DNA of 50,663 bases from NCBI GenBank assembly GCA_009838075.1, contig VXSG01000108.1, forward strand, positions 1-50,663. Direction: 5' to 3'. This DNA comes from Boseongicola sp. SB0665_bin_10 (GTDB taxonomy: Bacteria; Pseudomonadota; Alphaproteobacteria; Rhodobacterales; Rhodobacteraceae). Below the pieces are notes generated by a model, which had not been told where the DNA came from, ran no database searches, and saw only the letters and a program-made list of their open reading frames with translations. Below are positions 36,754 to 48,213 of this stretch, piece by piece (position 1 is the first letter of the stretch; each line of letters begins with the position of its first letter). The translations under genes and the position numbers were made by a program.

Positions 36754-37215
36754 ATGACAGATATCGACGATACGGATCTTCAGCTTCTGGCCACGCTTCA
36801 GGGCAATGCACAACTGACCTCCGAGAGACTCGGCGAAATCCTGCACCTTTCGCCGAGCCAGGTCGGACGGCGACGTCAGCGCCTTGAAGCTGCAGGCTAT
36901 GTCGAAGGCTATCGCGCCCGGATATCGGCGACCCGGCTCGGACTCTCGGTGCAGGCCTTCGTGGCCGTCCAGATGGCGAGCCACGCACCCGCCCTGATCA
37001 GGACATTCGTTCGAACCGTCGAAACCAGGCGCGAAATAACCAGCGCCTGGACCATGACGGGCGAGGCGGACTATCTCCTGAGGGTCTACTGCGCCGACTT
37101 GCCGACGTTCAACCGGTTGATCCACGAAGTCTTGCTGCCCCACGCTGCAGTGGCCCGCGTGCAAAGCCAGATCGTCATGGAACAGATCAAGGCGGACGGG
37201 CCGCTGCCGGTCTGA
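36754..37215 (+). CDS. Lrp/AsnC-family transcriptional regulator
   Basis: This 153-residue protein has the Lrp winged-helix N-terminus DIDDTDLQLLATLQGNAQLT, with the recognition helix in HLSPSQVGRRRQRLEAAGYV, and a C-terminal RAM ligand-binding domain ending ARVQSQIVMEQIK. It is divergent from hpd and most likely controls tyrosine catabolism in response to tyrosine, phenylalanine or homogentisate. That role is inferred from position; similar hpd-lrp pairs occur in other proteobacteria. Confidence 0.92.
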   Translation: MTDIDDTDLQLLATLQGNAQLTSERLGEILHLSPSQVGRRRQRLEAAGYVEGYRARISATRLGLSVQAFVAVQMASHAPALIRTFVRTVETRREITSAWTMTGEADYLLRVYCADLPTFNRLIHEVLLPHAAVARVQSQIVMEQIKADGPLPV

Positions 37216-37272
37216 ATCCTCCGGCGGAGCAGCCCGCCTTGCTTGCCTGCGCCTTGCGAACGGAGGCGCGCG

Positions 37273-37956
37273 CTAGGCTTGTCCCGGCCCGGAGGCCTGT
37301 CGACTGCCGTCGGACTCCGGGCGTCCGCCGGTTCGATTGAAATAGGCCGCGATCGCGTCGTCGAGCTCCTTGTTGAGGTCGTCCCCGCGCCGCCTTGCCC
37401 AGATCAGGGCCTGGAGCCGCAGGTCGCGGTTGGAAAAGTCAATCGTTCCGCTCCGGAGAAGATAGATCGCGACGTCGGCATGCTTGTTCTTGATTGCCTC
37501 GATGAGGGCGGTGTTTCTCCCGGTCTTGTCCGAAATGTTCACGTTCGCGCCGTGGCTGACGAGGCACCGTGCAATGGGGGCATGGCCCTTGACGGCGGAC
37601 TCGATCAGCGCGGTGCGTCCGTAGTACTCGGCCTGAAGATCCACCAACGTCTCGGGATGGCGCAGCAGGCGCTCCACGATGTCGAGGTTCCCGCTGCCGG
37701 CGGCGAGCATCAGCGGCGTGCTCCCCCACCTGTTCCTGGAATTGACGTCGATGTCCGGATGTTCAAGCAGCAGTCCGGCCAGGTCCCCGTGCTGGCCGTG
37801 AACGGCGATATGCAGCGCTGTCCAGCCGTCACCGTCGGCGGCGTTGACATCCGCGGCCGCAAGGGCTGACCGGACCGCCTGCATGTCGCCCGCAATTGCC
37901 GCCTGGATCAGCTCTGCATCTTCGCCCGACTGCTGGTGTTCAACCATGGCCTTCAT
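37273..37956 (-). CDS. Ankyrin-repeat protein
   Basis: This 227-residue protein has four to five ankyrin repeats, for example DGWTALHIAVHGQHGDLAGL, GSTPLMLAAGSGNLDIVERL, GRTALIESAVKGHAPIARCL and RNTALIEAIKNKHADVAIYL. There is no signal peptide. Ankyrin proteins mediate protein binding; no partner can be named. The ATG at 37956 is chosen for its GAAAGGG site, rather than a far upstream one. It lies 190 bases upstream of the ureG end on the same strand and converges with the Lrp gene. Confidence 0.88.
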   Translation of the reverse strand: MKAMVEHQQSGEDAELIQAAIAGDMQAVRSALAAADVNAADGDGWTALHIAVHGQHGDLAGLLLEHPDIDVNSRNRWGSTPLMLAAGSGNLDIVERLLRHPETLVDLQAEYYGRTALIESAVKGHAPIARCLVSHGANVNISDKTGRNTALIEAIKNKHADVAIYLLRSGTIDFSNRDLRLQALIWARRRGDDLNKELDDAIAAYFNRTGGRPESDGSRQASGPGQA

Positions 37957-38145
37957 GACCCTTTCTTCGCAAGTGTCCCGAATTCTCCGGCATTCCGGGT
38001 TCCCTGGCCACCGGGTGCCGGAGTCCGTCCGCAACGCGCCGGTTCAACGTGAACGGCATCACGCGCCCATCGAACCCCGCCGCAACGCATGTCTCGCGGC
38101 CCGCGCCTGCCGGTCGAGCCCGGCATCGTCTCCGCCTCAGGTGTA

Positions 38146-38766
38146 TCATCGTCGTTCCAGGCCGCCAATGTCGTCAATGTGGCGCAGGATCTCGTCCACG
38201 CCGCCGCCGAACCTGAGCTGGCAGAACACGTAGGGCCTGCCGGCGCGCACCCGGTCGGTGTCGCGCTTCATGAGCCCGAGATCCGCGCCGACGTGAGGCG
38301 CAAGATCCGTCTTGTTGATGACCAGGATGTCTGAGCGGGTGATCGCCGGCCCGCCCTTGCGCGGAATTTCCTCTCCGGCCGCAACGTCGATGACATAGAC
38401 CGTCAGGTCCGCGAGTTCGGGCGAAAACGTGGCCGACAGGTTGTCCCCGCCCGACTCGATCAAGACCAGGGCAAGATCGGGATGCGCCTCGCAAAGCTCG
38501 GCAATCGCGGCAAGGTTTATCGAGGCATCCTCGCGGATCGCGGTGTGCGGGCAGCCGCCGGTTTCCACGCCCTTGATCCGGTCGGACGGCAGCGCCTGGA
38601 GGCGCAGAAGGGCGTCTGCATCCTCCCGGGTGTAGATGTCGTTCGTTACGACGGCCATCGACAGTTCGTCGCGAAACGCCTTGCAAAGCGCCGCGGCCAG
38701 CGTGGTCTTCCCGGCCCCGACCGGGCCGCCGATGCCAATGCGAAGAGGGCCGTTCGGACTGTTCAT
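38146..38766 (-). CDS. ureG: Urease accessory GTPase
   Basis: UreG (206 residues) is the SIMIBI-class GTPase that drives nickel delivery to urease. The P-loop [21 protein letters not shown], the metal-binding [11 protein letters not shown] (Cys-Pro-His), [15 protein letters not shown] and the G4 motif NKTDLAP are all present. It overlaps the ureF stop by four bases (ATGA) and is the last gene of the operon. Confidence 0.97.
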   Translation of the reverse strand: MNSPNGPLRIGIGGPVGAGKTTLAAALCKAFRDELSMAVVTNDIYTREDADALLRLQALPSDRIKGVETGGCPHTAIREDASINLAAIAELCEAHPDLALVLIESGGDNLSATFSPELADLTVYVIDVAAGEEIPRKGGPAITRSDILVINKTDLAPHVGADLGLMKRDTDRVRAGRPYVFCQLRFGGGVDEILRHIDDIGGLERR

Positions 38767-39413
38767 GTGCGGAATATCCTCGATCTCTGGGTTTCGTGCC
38801 GCATCGAGGCGACATCGGTCAGGAACGCTGCAGACGAAAGAGTCGACAGGTCGCCGTCGCGCGTGTCCTTCGCGACCTCCGGACAGAGCAGCGTCAGGCG
38901 CCGAAGGATGGCCTGCCCCTGCTGCTGGCCGACGGCGAGCAGTCTCTGGCCGGCAGCGACGAGGTTGGACAGAAAGGCCTGGAGATGGAGTTGCTGGGTC
39001 AATGCAAGCGGCAGGGCTTCCTGTGCGGCCGCGGCACCGAGCGCGACGGGGAATGTCAGCTCTTCGGCCGCGACATCCCAGGCGGCCAGCGCCCTGCCAA
39101 GGGCCTTGCCCTGCGCCGCCGTCTCCAGCCGTCGCTCGGCCGAGGCCGCAAAGGCGCGTGCCGTCCGGTCGACCTCCCGGAGACGCTGAGGCGTTTCGGC
39201 CTTGAAGGCCGCGGCCAGAAGCAGGGAATCCGCCCGGCCCGCACCGAGCAGCAAGACGTCTTCGAGCCAGGCTTCCAGGCCAGGTCCGTCCTTCACCCAC
39301 CCCGATCCCACCGCACCTTCCAGCCCGTGGCTGTAGGCGAAGGATCCGACCGGAAATGCCGGCGAGAGCCACTGTGTCAGCGTCAGGACCTGGATGTCAG
39401 TGGGCATGGGCAT
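38763..39413 (-). CDS. ureF: Urease accessory protein F
   Basis: UreF (about 216 residues) is an all-helical chaperone that joins UreD and UreG on apo-urease. [20 protein letters not shown] near the N-terminus is the family signature, and the C-terminal [14 protein letters not shown] is typical. Three close ATGs (39425, 39413, 39407) are possible; 39413 is chosen because it and 39407 overlap the end of ureE in the manner of coupled genes. A longer frame upstream lies within ureE. Confidence 0.94.
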   Translation of the reverse strand: MPMPTDIQVLTLTQWLSPAFPVGSFAYSHGLEGAVGSGWVKDGPGLEAWLEDVLLLGAGRADSLLLAAAFKAETPQRLREVDRTARAFAASAERRLETAAQGKALGRALAAWDVAAEELTFPVALGAAAAQEALPLALTQQLHLQAFLSNLVAAGQRLLAVGQQQGQAILRRLTLLCPEVAKDTRDGDLSTLSSAAFLTDVASMRHETQRSRIFRT

Positions 39414-39834
39414 GAGTGCGGCCATGACCGTAGGCGCCGCCTTCGGGAGAAAACGGTTCGGTGACCGCCGTGACCGCTGCGCCAAGTCGCTCCAGCATCT
39501 CGCGCATCACGTGATCCCGCCGGATCAGGAGCCGGCCGGATTCAATCTGGCATGGCATGTGACGGTTGCCGACATGCCAGGCGAGCCGGATCAGGTCGCC
39601 TTTCACCTCGAAGAGCTCTTCCTCGGCGGGCACGACCCCGACCACCCGGCCATCGTCCAGAACGAATGCCTCGTGCCGGCCCACCGAGGTGGTCCGGGAC
39701 AGATCCACAAGAAACCGCAGCCCGCTTGTGGCGGTCAGCACCCTGCGACGCAGAAACCGCGCCTCGTAGTCCAGAACGACGCTGTCGTCGGCATGATGCG
39801 CATGCTTCACCATTCGGCTGACAGGAAGGGTCAT
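39397..39834 (-). CDS. ureE: Urease nickel chaperone
   Basis: UreE (145 residues) binds nickel and hands it to the UreG complex. The N-terminal peptide-binding domain includes VVLDYEARFLRRRVLTATSG and VDLSRTTSVGRHEAFVLDDG. The C-terminal domain has WHVGNRHMPCQIE with the conserved histidine, and the tail [12 protein letters not shown] is a short histidine-rich metal-binding end. Ten bases separate it from ureC; its 3' end overlaps ureF. Confidence 0.95.
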   Translation of the reverse strand: MTLPVSRMVKHAHHADDSVVLDYEARFLRRRVLTATSGLRFLVDLSRTTSVGRHEAFVLDDGRVVGVVPAEEELFEVKGDLIRLAWHVGNRHMPCQIESGRLLIRRDHVMREMLERLGAAVTAVTEPFSPEGGAYGHGRTHAHAH

Positions 39835-39844
39835 CGCGGCCTCC

Positions 39845-41554
39845 TCAGAACATGAAATATCGCTGCGCCATGGGCAGGATCTCCGCTGGCTGGCAGGCCA
39901 GCAACTCGCCGTCGGCGCGCACCTCGTAGGTCTCGGGATCCACCTCCATCTCCGGCGTTGCGTCGTTCAGGACCAGGTCTTTCTTGCCGATCGCGCGCGT
40001 GTTGGCGACGGCCAGCGTGTCCTTGGCCAGGCCGAGCGCGGCTCCGATGCCGGCGTCCTGCGCCGCGGCGCTGACAAAGGTCACGGAGGAGCGTTCGACA
40101 CTTCTGCCAAAGGCTCCGAACATGGGGCGCGAATGGACCGGCTGCGGCGTCGGGATCGAGGCGTTGGGATCGCCCATCTGCGCCATGGCAATGGTCCCGC
40201 CGATGAGCACCATCTCCGGCTTGACGCCGAAGAAGGCAGGATTCCACAGGACCAGGTCGGCGCGCTTTCCCTCTTCGATCGACCCGATTTCATGCGCGAC
40301 CCCGTGTGCGATGGCCGGATTGATCGTGTATTTCGCGATGTACCGGCGTATGCGGTAGTTGTCGTTGCTGCCGGTTTCTTCCGGCAGGCGCCCCCGCTGC
40401 TTCTTCATCTTGTCGGCGGTCTGCCATGTTCGGATCAGGACCTCCCCCACGCGGCCCATGGCCTGGCTGTCGGAGGCTATGATCGAAAACGCGCCCATGT
40501 CGTGAAGGATGTCCTCGGCCGCGATGGTCTCCTGCCGGATGCGGCTTTCCGCGAAGGCCACGTCTTCCGGAATGGACTGGTCAAGGTGATGGCAGACCAT
40601 GAGCATGTCGAGATGCTCCTCCACCGTGTTGACCGTGAAGGGCCGCGTCGGGTTCGTGGAGGACGGCAACACATGGTCTTCGCCGCAGATCCTGATGATG
40701 TCAGGCGCATGTCCGCCGCCCGCACCCTCGGTATGGAAGGCGTGGACCGTGCGGCCCTTCATGGCCTTGACGGTGTTCTCGACGAATCCGCTTTCGTTGA
40801 GCGTGTCGGTATGGATCATCACCTGGACGTCCATGGCATCGGCGACGGTCAGGCAGCAATCCATGGCGCCAGGCGTTGTGCCCCAGTCCTCGTGCAGTTT
40901 CAGGGCGCAGGCCCCGCCCCTGACCTGCTCTTCCAGGGCAGCAGGCAGCGATGCGTTGCCCTTGCCCGCAAAGGCGAGATTCATCGGGAAGGCGTCCGCC
41001 GCCTGCAGCATCCGCCCGATATGCCAGGGCCCGGGCGTGCAGGTGGTGGCGAGGGTGCCGTGGGCCGGCCCGGTGCCGCCGCCAAGCATGGTCGTCAGGC
41101 CGGAATGCAGCGCATCCTCGATTTGCTGCGGACAGATGAAATGGATGTGGCTGTCAAAGCCGCCGGCCGTAAGGATCTTGCCTTCGCCCGCAATCGCCTC
41201 GGTGCCAGGCCCGATGACGATGTCGACCCCGGGCTGCGTATCGGGATTTCCCGCCTTGCCGATCCTGGCGATCCGGCCGTCCTTCAGCCCGACATCCGCC
41301 TTGTAGATGCCGGCGTGATCGACGATCAGCGCATTCGTGATGACGGAATCCACGGCACCTTCAGCACGTGCGGCCTGAGACTGTCCCATCCCGTCGCGGA
41401 TGACCTTGCCGCCGCCAAACTTGACCTCTTCGCCATAGAAGGTGTGGTCGCGCTCGACCTCGATGACGAGGTCGGTGTCGGCAAGCCGGACCTTGTCCCC
41501 GGTCGTGGGGCCGAACATGGCGGCATAGTCAGCGCGCGAGATGGTCGCGGGCAT
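39845..41554 (-). CDS. ureC: Urease alpha (catalytic) subunit
   Basis: UreC (569 residues) hydrolyses urea to ammonia and carbamate with two nickel ions. The ligands are all seen: H136 and H138 in DSHIHFI, carbamylated K219 with H221 in [10 protein letters not shown]248, H274 in [13 protein letters not shown], and D362 in ASDSQAMG. The flap [13 protein letters not shown] has the mobile cysteine C321. The ATG at 41554 gives the standard [15 protein letters not shown] start and has AGGAGG upstream. Fully intact. Confidence 0.98.
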   Translation of the reverse strand: MPATISRADYAAMFGPTTGDKVRLADTDLVIEVERDHTFYGEEVKFGGGKVIRDGMGQSQAARAEGAVDSVITNALIVDHAGIYKADVGLKDGRIARIGKAGNPDTQPGVDIVIGPGTEAIAGEGKILTAGGFDSHIHFICPQQIEDALHSGLTTMLGGGTGPAHGTLATTCTPGPWHIGRMLQAADAFPMNLAFAGKGNASLPAALEEQVRGGACALKLHEDWGTTPGAMDCCLTVADAMDVQVMIHTDTLNESGFVENTVKAMKGRTVHAFHTEGAGGGHAPDIIRICGEDHVLPSSTNPTRPFTVNTVEEHLDMLMVCHHLDQSIPEDVAFAESRIRQETIAAEDILHDMGAFSIIASDSQAMGRVGEVLIRTWQTADKMKKQRGRLPEETGSNDNYRIRRYIAKYTINPAIAHGVAHEIGSIEEGKRADLVLWNPAFFGVKPEMVLIGGTIAMAQMGDPNASIPTPQPVHSRPMFGAFGRSVERSSVTFVSAAAQDAGIGAALGLAKDTLAVANTRAIGKKDLVLNDATPEMEVDPETYEVRADGELLACQPAEILPMAQRYFMF

Positions 41555-41620
41555 GGCGCGTTTCCCTCCTTTCCGTTCCGGAGGGCGCTGGCGAGGCATG
41601 GGACCGGAGCGAGACAGGCA

Positions 41621-41926
41621 TCACAGGGCTCCCATGACCTGTTGGTTGAACCCGAACACGTTCCGCGCGCCGCCAATTGGAATGAGCTGCACCGCCCTGC
41701 GCTGCCCCGGCTCAAAGCGCACGGCTGTCCCGGCGGCGATGTCGAGCCGCATGCCACGTGCCGCGTCGCGGTCGAATTCCAGCGCGCCGTTCGCCTCTCC
41801 GAAATGGTAGTGCGAGCCCACCTGCACCGGCCGATCGCCGGCATTGGCAACCATCAAGGTGATGGACTCCCGGTCCGCGTTCAGCGTGACGTCGTCCGGC
41901 CCAACCATCACTTCGCCGGGGATCAT
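41621..41926 (-). CDS. ureB: Urease beta subunit
   Basis: UreB (101 residues) is a structural subunit of the urease trimer. MIPGEVMVG begins the protein; [19 protein letters not shown] and [18 protein letters not shown] are family-typical. The start at 41926 is chosen for this N-terminus. It overlaps a 52-codon frame upstream by four bases. The order is ureA, small ORF, ureB, ureC. Confidence 0.96.
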   Translation of the reverse strand: MIPGEVMVGPDDVTLNADRESITLMVANAGDRPVQVGSHYHFGEANGALEFDRDAARGMRLDIAAGTAVRFEPGQRRAVQLIPIGGARNVFGFNQQVMGAL

Positions 41927-42081
41927 GTTCGCGCCTTCGCGCGGTTCAGCCCCGCAAGAGGCGTCGGCGCGGCGAGACAGGGTCCGATGCACGCGCTCCA
42001 TCCGACATGGGTGAGCGGCAATGCCGCCACATCGGACCGGGCAGAACGTGCGGACCGGACAAGCAGTGGAAGAACACGCAT
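41923..42081 (-). CDS. Hypothetical 52-residue ORF between ureA and ureB
   Basis: This small frame starts with ATG six bases after GAGGGGG, 12 bases past the ureA stop, and ends in ATGA shared with the ureB start. Spacing and overlap on both sides are those of a translated gene. The product begins [17 protein letters not shown] and contains [13 protein letters not shown] with two cysteines; it resembles no family I know. It could act only as a translation bridge keeping ribosomes on the message between ureA and ureB. Confidence 0.4.
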   Translation of the reverse strand: MRVLPLLVRSARSARSDVAALPLTHVGWSACIGPCLAAPTPLAGLNRAKART

Positions 42082-42092
42082 GACATGCCCCC

Positions 42093-42395
42093 TCATCGGA
42101 TCGGATTGTGAACGGTGACCAGCTTCGTGCCGTCGGGAAAGGTCGCCTCCACCTGCACGTCGTGGATCATCTCGGCCACGCCTTCCATGCACTGATCCCT
42201 GGTGACGACCTCTGCGCCGGCCTCCATCATGTCGGCGACCGAGCGGCCGTCGCGCGCGCCCTCGACCACCGCATCTGTAATCAGGGCAATGGCCTCGGGG
42301 TGGTTCAGCTTCACGCCGCGGGCCAGCCGCTTGCGGGCGACTTCCGCCGCCATGGAAACGAGGAGCTTGTCCCGCTCGCGTGGCGTCAGGTTCAT
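42093..42395 (-). CDS. ureA: Urease gamma subunit
   Basis: UreA (100 residues) is the smallest structural urease subunit. [20 protein letters not shown] opens the protein, followed by [16 protein letters not shown] and the C-terminal [20 protein letters not shown], all near-invariant in the family. The ATG at 42395 lies one base after the ureD stop. Confidence 0.97.
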   Translation of the reverse strand: MNLTPRERDKLLVSMAAEVARKRLARGVKLNHPEAIALITDAVVEGARDGRSVADMMEAGAEVVTRDQCMEGVAEMIHDVQVEATFPDGTKLVTVHNPIR

Positions 42396-42396
42396 G

Positions 42397-43227
42397 TCAG
42401 ATGTTCCAGCACCGGGGGAGCCCGTCATGGCTCATGTGGTTCAGGATGGGGACCAGCCTTGAACGCATCTCGTTGCTGTCATGCGAAAGAAGGCGCATGA
42501 CCAGCACATCTTCATGGATGAGGCTGGCTCCAGCGTGACGTGGCAGGAAGTCACGCAGCATTGCAAGCTGCGCCTCCGCATCGGGCGCGACATAAACCAG
42601 AGAGGCCATGGCGCGCGCGCCGCCCGCGACGCCCGGACGATCAAGCTGCGCCTGCACATCGCCTGCCAGACGGATGCAGTCCAGGTAGATCGGGACGCCC
42701 GCGCGCCGGACTTCCATCCGGTCCAGGACGCGTGCCGAGGCCAGGGTCTCCCCCATTTCAAGACGACCGAAGACCAGCGGTTCCGTCAGCAGCAAGGTGG
42801 CCCCTTCCTGCAGTTCAATTGTCAGCGATCGCTCAAGCGAGCAGCCTTCGAAGAGTATCGTCTCCTGCGGCAGCCAGTTCACGCGTGCGCCTTCCGCCAC
42901 GTCCAGGCGCGTTTCGATTCGCCCTCGCTCCCCTGGCAAGGCGCGGTAGATCCGTTCCGCCGCCTGAGTGGCAAGTGTCAATGTCGTCCCTGCCTCGGCG
43001 CGCGCAGCCAGCGAAAGGCGATCGCCACCGGTGACGCCCCCGGCACAGTTCAGGAGGACGGCCTGCAGTGCGCGCCCGTCGTTTCTGGGGAAGAGGCACT
43101 TGAGCGATCCCGACTGCCGCAATCTCCGCAACGTGGTGCCGCCGTCCCTGGCCTTGACAGCAAGCGAAACCTCGCCCTGCGCACGCGCCACGGCCGGTGC
43201 AGCGGACTGCGGAGACATCGGCAGCAT
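42397..43227 (-). CDS. ureD: Urease accessory protein D
   Basis: UreD (276 residues) is the scaffold through which nickel enters apo-urease, in complex with UreF and Ure[47 protein letters not shown] and [12 protein letters not shown] are the family motifs. It is the first gene of the operon. GGAGGG lies rather far (13 bases) from the ATG. No urea transporter or nitrogen regulator gene adjoins it. Confidence 0.95.
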   Translation of the reverse strand: MLPMSPQSAAPAVARAQGEVSLAVKARDGGTTLRRLRQSGSLKCLFPRNDGRALQAVLLNCAGGVTGGDRLSLAARAEAGTTLTLATQAAERIYRALPGERGRIETRLDVAEGARVNWLPQETILFEGCSLERSLTIELQEGATLLLTEPLVFGRLEMGETLASARVLDRMEVRRAGVPIYLDCIRLAGDVQAQLDRPGVAGGARAMASLVYVAPDAEAQLAMLRDFLPRHAGASLIHEDVLVMRLLSHDSNEMRSRLVPILNHMSHDGLPRCWNI

Positions 43228-43521
43228 TTGGGTGATGGGTCCCTCCGGCGCACGAATTCAATGCCCCCTTTTTGAGCCGCACCGTTCCGAATCGCCACGA
43301 AATTGCAAAATTGCAGGATCATCGGACCGCCATCCGCCCTGAATTTGTGCAAAGAACGCACTCCTGGATGATTTTTTGGGCAACAAAGTTCGCAGCCTCG
43401 ATTGCCAGCCGCTGTCGATTGCCAATCATGCTGCAATGCAGAGACACTGTACCTGTCCGCTGGGGCGTGTGGCGTGTGTCGAAGCCGGAGGCGGCGAACC
43501 GGCCCGGACGGGCGCCGTGAG
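43228..43521. other. ureD upstream region and junction with mobile DNA
   Basis: This 294-base gap should hold the urease promoter (reading leftward). It is AT-rich by local standards between about 43300 and 43440. TCGATTGCCA occurs twice, at 43398-43407 and 43415-43424, 17 bases apart. No full sigma-54 site is seen. Recognisable relaxase sequence begins at about 43522, so the native chromosome probably ends in this gap. Confidence 0.45.
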
Positions 43522-44140
43522 CGCCGTTCGCAGGCAGCGCGGGTGCTGGCGCGGGAGGCGGGCGTCGAGGCGTGGACCCTTCTGCGGTTCCTGGCGCGGC
43601 ACGGGGACCTCTCCGATCCCGACAGGCTGGCGCGGGCGCGCGAGGCGTTCGGCGGCGCGCTCCTCGCGGTCGACGAGGCGTCGATGATCGACACCGCGCG
43701 CTTGGAGGCGCTCCTGCGAACCGCCCGCGCGCTTGGCGTGGCAAGGGCGGCGCTCGTGGGCGACACGTCGCAGCTGCGCGCGGTGCACGCGGGCCAGCCG
43801 TTCCGGCTGCTGCAGCGGGCGGGCATGGAGACCGCCGTCATGGACGAGGTGCTGCGCCAGCGCGACCCGGCGCTCCTGGAGCGTCCGGCGGTCGCGGGAG
43901 GGCGCGCCGGGCGAGCCGACGGAGATCTTCGGCGAGCGGGTGCGCGAGGTCCCGCGCGGCGCGCGCGGCGCGGAAGCTGGCTGGCGCTCGGCCTGGCGGA
44001 GAGAGCGGACACCGCCGTCATGGCGCCGACCCACGCAATCCGGCGCGAGGTGAACGCCGCCGTGCGCGAGGGTCTCGCGGTGGAGGGTGCGCTTCGTGGG
44101 CCGTCGCTTGTCATCGACCGGCCGGTTCCCCGCCAGGCCT
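43522..44140 (+). pseudogene. MobF-type relaxase/helicase (TraA-like) fragment with frameshifts
   Basis: The translation shows part of the superfamily-1 helicase region of a conjugative relaxase: QAARVLAREAGVEAWTLLRF, then the Walker-B motif LLAVDEASMI, VGDTSQLRAVHAGQPFRLL, and TAVMDEVLRQRDPALLE. After about 43890 the frame shifts (REGAPGEPTEIFGERVREVP is in another frame), then returns for ERADTAVMAPTHAIRREVNAAVREGL. The N-terminal relaxase domain, Walker A and the C-terminus are missing. This is the decayed remnant of a plasmid or integrative conjugative element. Confidence 0.85.
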
Positions 44141-44534
44141 GCACCGCGTTGCGGAGGCCGTGCGGGATCCCGGACGCATCCTTGCTGCCGCCTCTCCCTT
44201 CATGCGGAGCCGGAATTGCGGGATCCGTCCGGCCTCTTCTTGTCCGGAGGACTCGACGGGAGTGCGCGGGTGCCGTGAAGGAAGGCCCGCAGGGCGGCCT
44301 GCGACGCCGCCCGGGAATGCCTGCCTGGAAAGGAGGACAGCGATGGCGGCGTGGTCGGTCGGATCGATTCGAGAGCTTTCGTCGTCCGCCTGCTGAGGAG
44401 AGCCGGGAGACGAGGCCTCGGTCCGAAACCCCCCGGCCGAGGCGGGACGTCCTTGCTCCCGCAGGCGCGCGGGTCAGGCACGTTCTCGCGCCGCCATTTC
44501 GCTTCATGCACCCATGCTCCCGCAGGCGCGCGGG
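44141..44534. other. Decayed spacer between relaxase remnant and kinase gene
   Basis: No supported gene. The only structure seen is one copy of a 24-bp direct repeat whose other copy overlaps the kinase stop codon (see repeat entry). Confidence 0.4.

Positions 44535-44538
<4 letters not shown>
44454..44538. repeat. 24-bp direct repeat at the 3' end of the kinase gene
   Basis: The same 24 bases occur at 44454-44477 and 44515-44538, 61 bp apart. Each begins TGCTCCCGCAGG and ends GCGCGGGTCAG, and contains a small hairpin, CCCGC-AGGCGC-GCGGG. The right copy includes the stop codon of the kinase gene (complement of 44535-44537). It could be a duplicated gene end left by an insertion, or a pair of weak terminators. 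Confidence 0.75.
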
Positions 44539-46907
<2,369 letters not shown>

Positions 46908-47018
46908 CGGGAGCCTCCGGTGGCGCAAGACCGGCGAATCGGTCCCGCGGCAATGGCGCCGGGCGCGGTGCGGGCGGGCGGACCCGGCCGGCGGCGGCGC
47001 GAAACGGGCGAAAGTTTC

Positions 47019-47024
47019 ATTATA
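47019..47024 (-). promoter_or_regulatory. Candidate -10 element for the kinase gene
   Basis: On the minus strand this is a perfect TATAAT, in a roughly 70-base AT-rich island (47015-47085) that stands out sharply in otherwise GC-rich DNA. It is 112 bases before the kinase start. No good -35 is seen at 16-18 bases. On the other strand TAGAAT (47074-47079) could serve the lipoprotein gene. Confidence 0.35.
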
Positions 47025-47165
47025 TCCATATCCTTTAAGAGCATAATTCACGCTCATTTCACATAAAAATCCGTAGAATGCAAGCGCTTCACGCGCGCGG
47101 CACGGGCCACGGAGGCTTCGTGACCCGTGGGTGCCGCCGCCCGCAACCAGCGAGAAAGGTCGAAC

Positions 47166-47978
47166 ATGCCGAACATCATGGCGTTGAAGAACATCGCCGC
47201 CGCACTGTTCGCGGCACTCGCCGTCGCGGCTTGCTCCGACACCAGGGAGGCCGAGCCCCTGGACCGGCTGAACGGCGTGGTCGGCAAGGTGAACGGGGTG
47301 CTCATCTCGCGGCTGCACGTGGGCGGCAGCGACGGCGCCGGCTTCCGCTACGACTGTTACCCGCACGGATGCGGCGGCACCGGCCAGGGCTTCCTGTTCG
47401 CCCCGGCGGAGATCTCGCGCTGGCTGTTCGAGGACGGCGTAACGCAGGTGCGCGAGATCGAGGGGCTCGAAGTCGTCGAGAGCGTTCCCGATGACGGCGG
47501 GTGGAGAGCCTATGGCGCGTGGATGGACCACTCGGCGGCCTTCCTGAGCCGCTACGGGAACGACGGGTTCTTCATCGCGTCCTCCTTCGGCTCGGGCTAC
47601 GGCGTGCCCTATCCCGCCGAAGGGAGCGCCACATGGCGGGGCGCGATGGTGGGCGTGGATGTCGTGACAGCCGACCGCTATGCGGGAAGCGCCAGCTTGG
47701 AGGCCACCTTCGGCGAGGGCCAGGGAATGGAAGTGGCCTTCACCGGCATCGCCAATGTCGAGACCGGGGCGTCGCGCGAGGACATCGTGTTCTCGGACCT
47801 GGCGGATGTCGGGATCTACGACGGCGGCCGGTTCTTCGGTCATTCGGGCCATGACGACTTCGATCAGGCGCCGGTCTACATCGACGGGCGGTTCTTCGGT
47901 CCGGATCGCGCCGAGGCCGCCGGCGTCTTCGGCTACAACGAGCTGGTCGGAGCGTTCGGGGCCAGGAAGCGGGAATGA
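47166..47978 (+). CDS. Lipoprotein A, transferrin-binding-protein-like C-terminal barrel
   Basis: This 270-residue protein has a lipoprotein signal peptide (NIAAALFAALAVAAC, lipobox C23). A CX4C pair (C64, C69) follows in RYDCYPHGCGG. The middle has WRAYGAWMDHSAAFLS and EGSATWRGAMVGVDVVT. The end reads VYIDGRFFGPDRAEAAGVFGYNELVGAFGA, close in kind to the closing strands of TbpB-like and other Slam-type surface lipoproteins. It is therefore predicted to be an outer-membrane lipoprotein with a small beta-barrel; its ligand is unknown. A paralogue lies 235 bases downstream. The ATG at 47166 has GAAAGG upstream. Confidence 0.75.
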   Translation: MPNIMALKNIAAALFAALAVAACSDTREAEPLDRLNGVVGKVNGVLISRLHVGGSDGAGFRYDCYPHGCGGTGQGFLFAPAEISRWLFEDGVTQVREIEGLEVVESVPDDGGWRAYGAWMDHSAAFLSRYGNDGFFIASSFGSGYGVPYPAEGSATWRGAMVGVDVVTADRYAGSASLEATFGEGQGMEVAFTGIANVETGASREDIVFSDLADVGIYDGGRFFGHSGHDDFDQAPVYIDGRFFGPDRAEAAGVFGYNELVGAFGARKRE

Positions 47979-48008
47979 CGTGCCAGGTGCATGCACCGGC
48001 TGTCCCGG

Positions 48009-48059
48009 CCCGAGCCCGAACTCAGGGAGAGCGGAACTGAACAGGCATTCGGGCTCGGG
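48009..48059. terminator. 12-bp inverted repeat between the two lipoprotein genes
   Basis: CCCGAGCCCGAA (48009-48020) is the exact reverse complement of TTCGGGCTCGGG (48048-48059), with a 27-base loop, 31 bases after the first lipoprotein stop. It could end or attenuate transcription of the first gene, stabilise its mRNA, or be a palindromic mobile element. No T tract follows. Confidence 0.45.
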
Positions 48060-48213
48060 GAGGGCCGGACCGACACATGGAGATTGACGCGTCGCTCGGC
48101 GACCGGTTGGCCGGACGCGCCGACGGGCCGCCATCTGACCCGGGCGGCAAAAGGGAGAAACGTCCTGGCCTGCACGCCGGCCCGCGATCGGACAAGAAGT
48201 GAAAGGAACAGAA

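Noticed and set aside
43380-43440. Sigma-54 promoter for the urease operon
   Set aside because: TGGCAATCGA occurs twice on the minus strand, but the downstream GC of the -12 element is at the wrong distance in both cases, so the consensus is not met.
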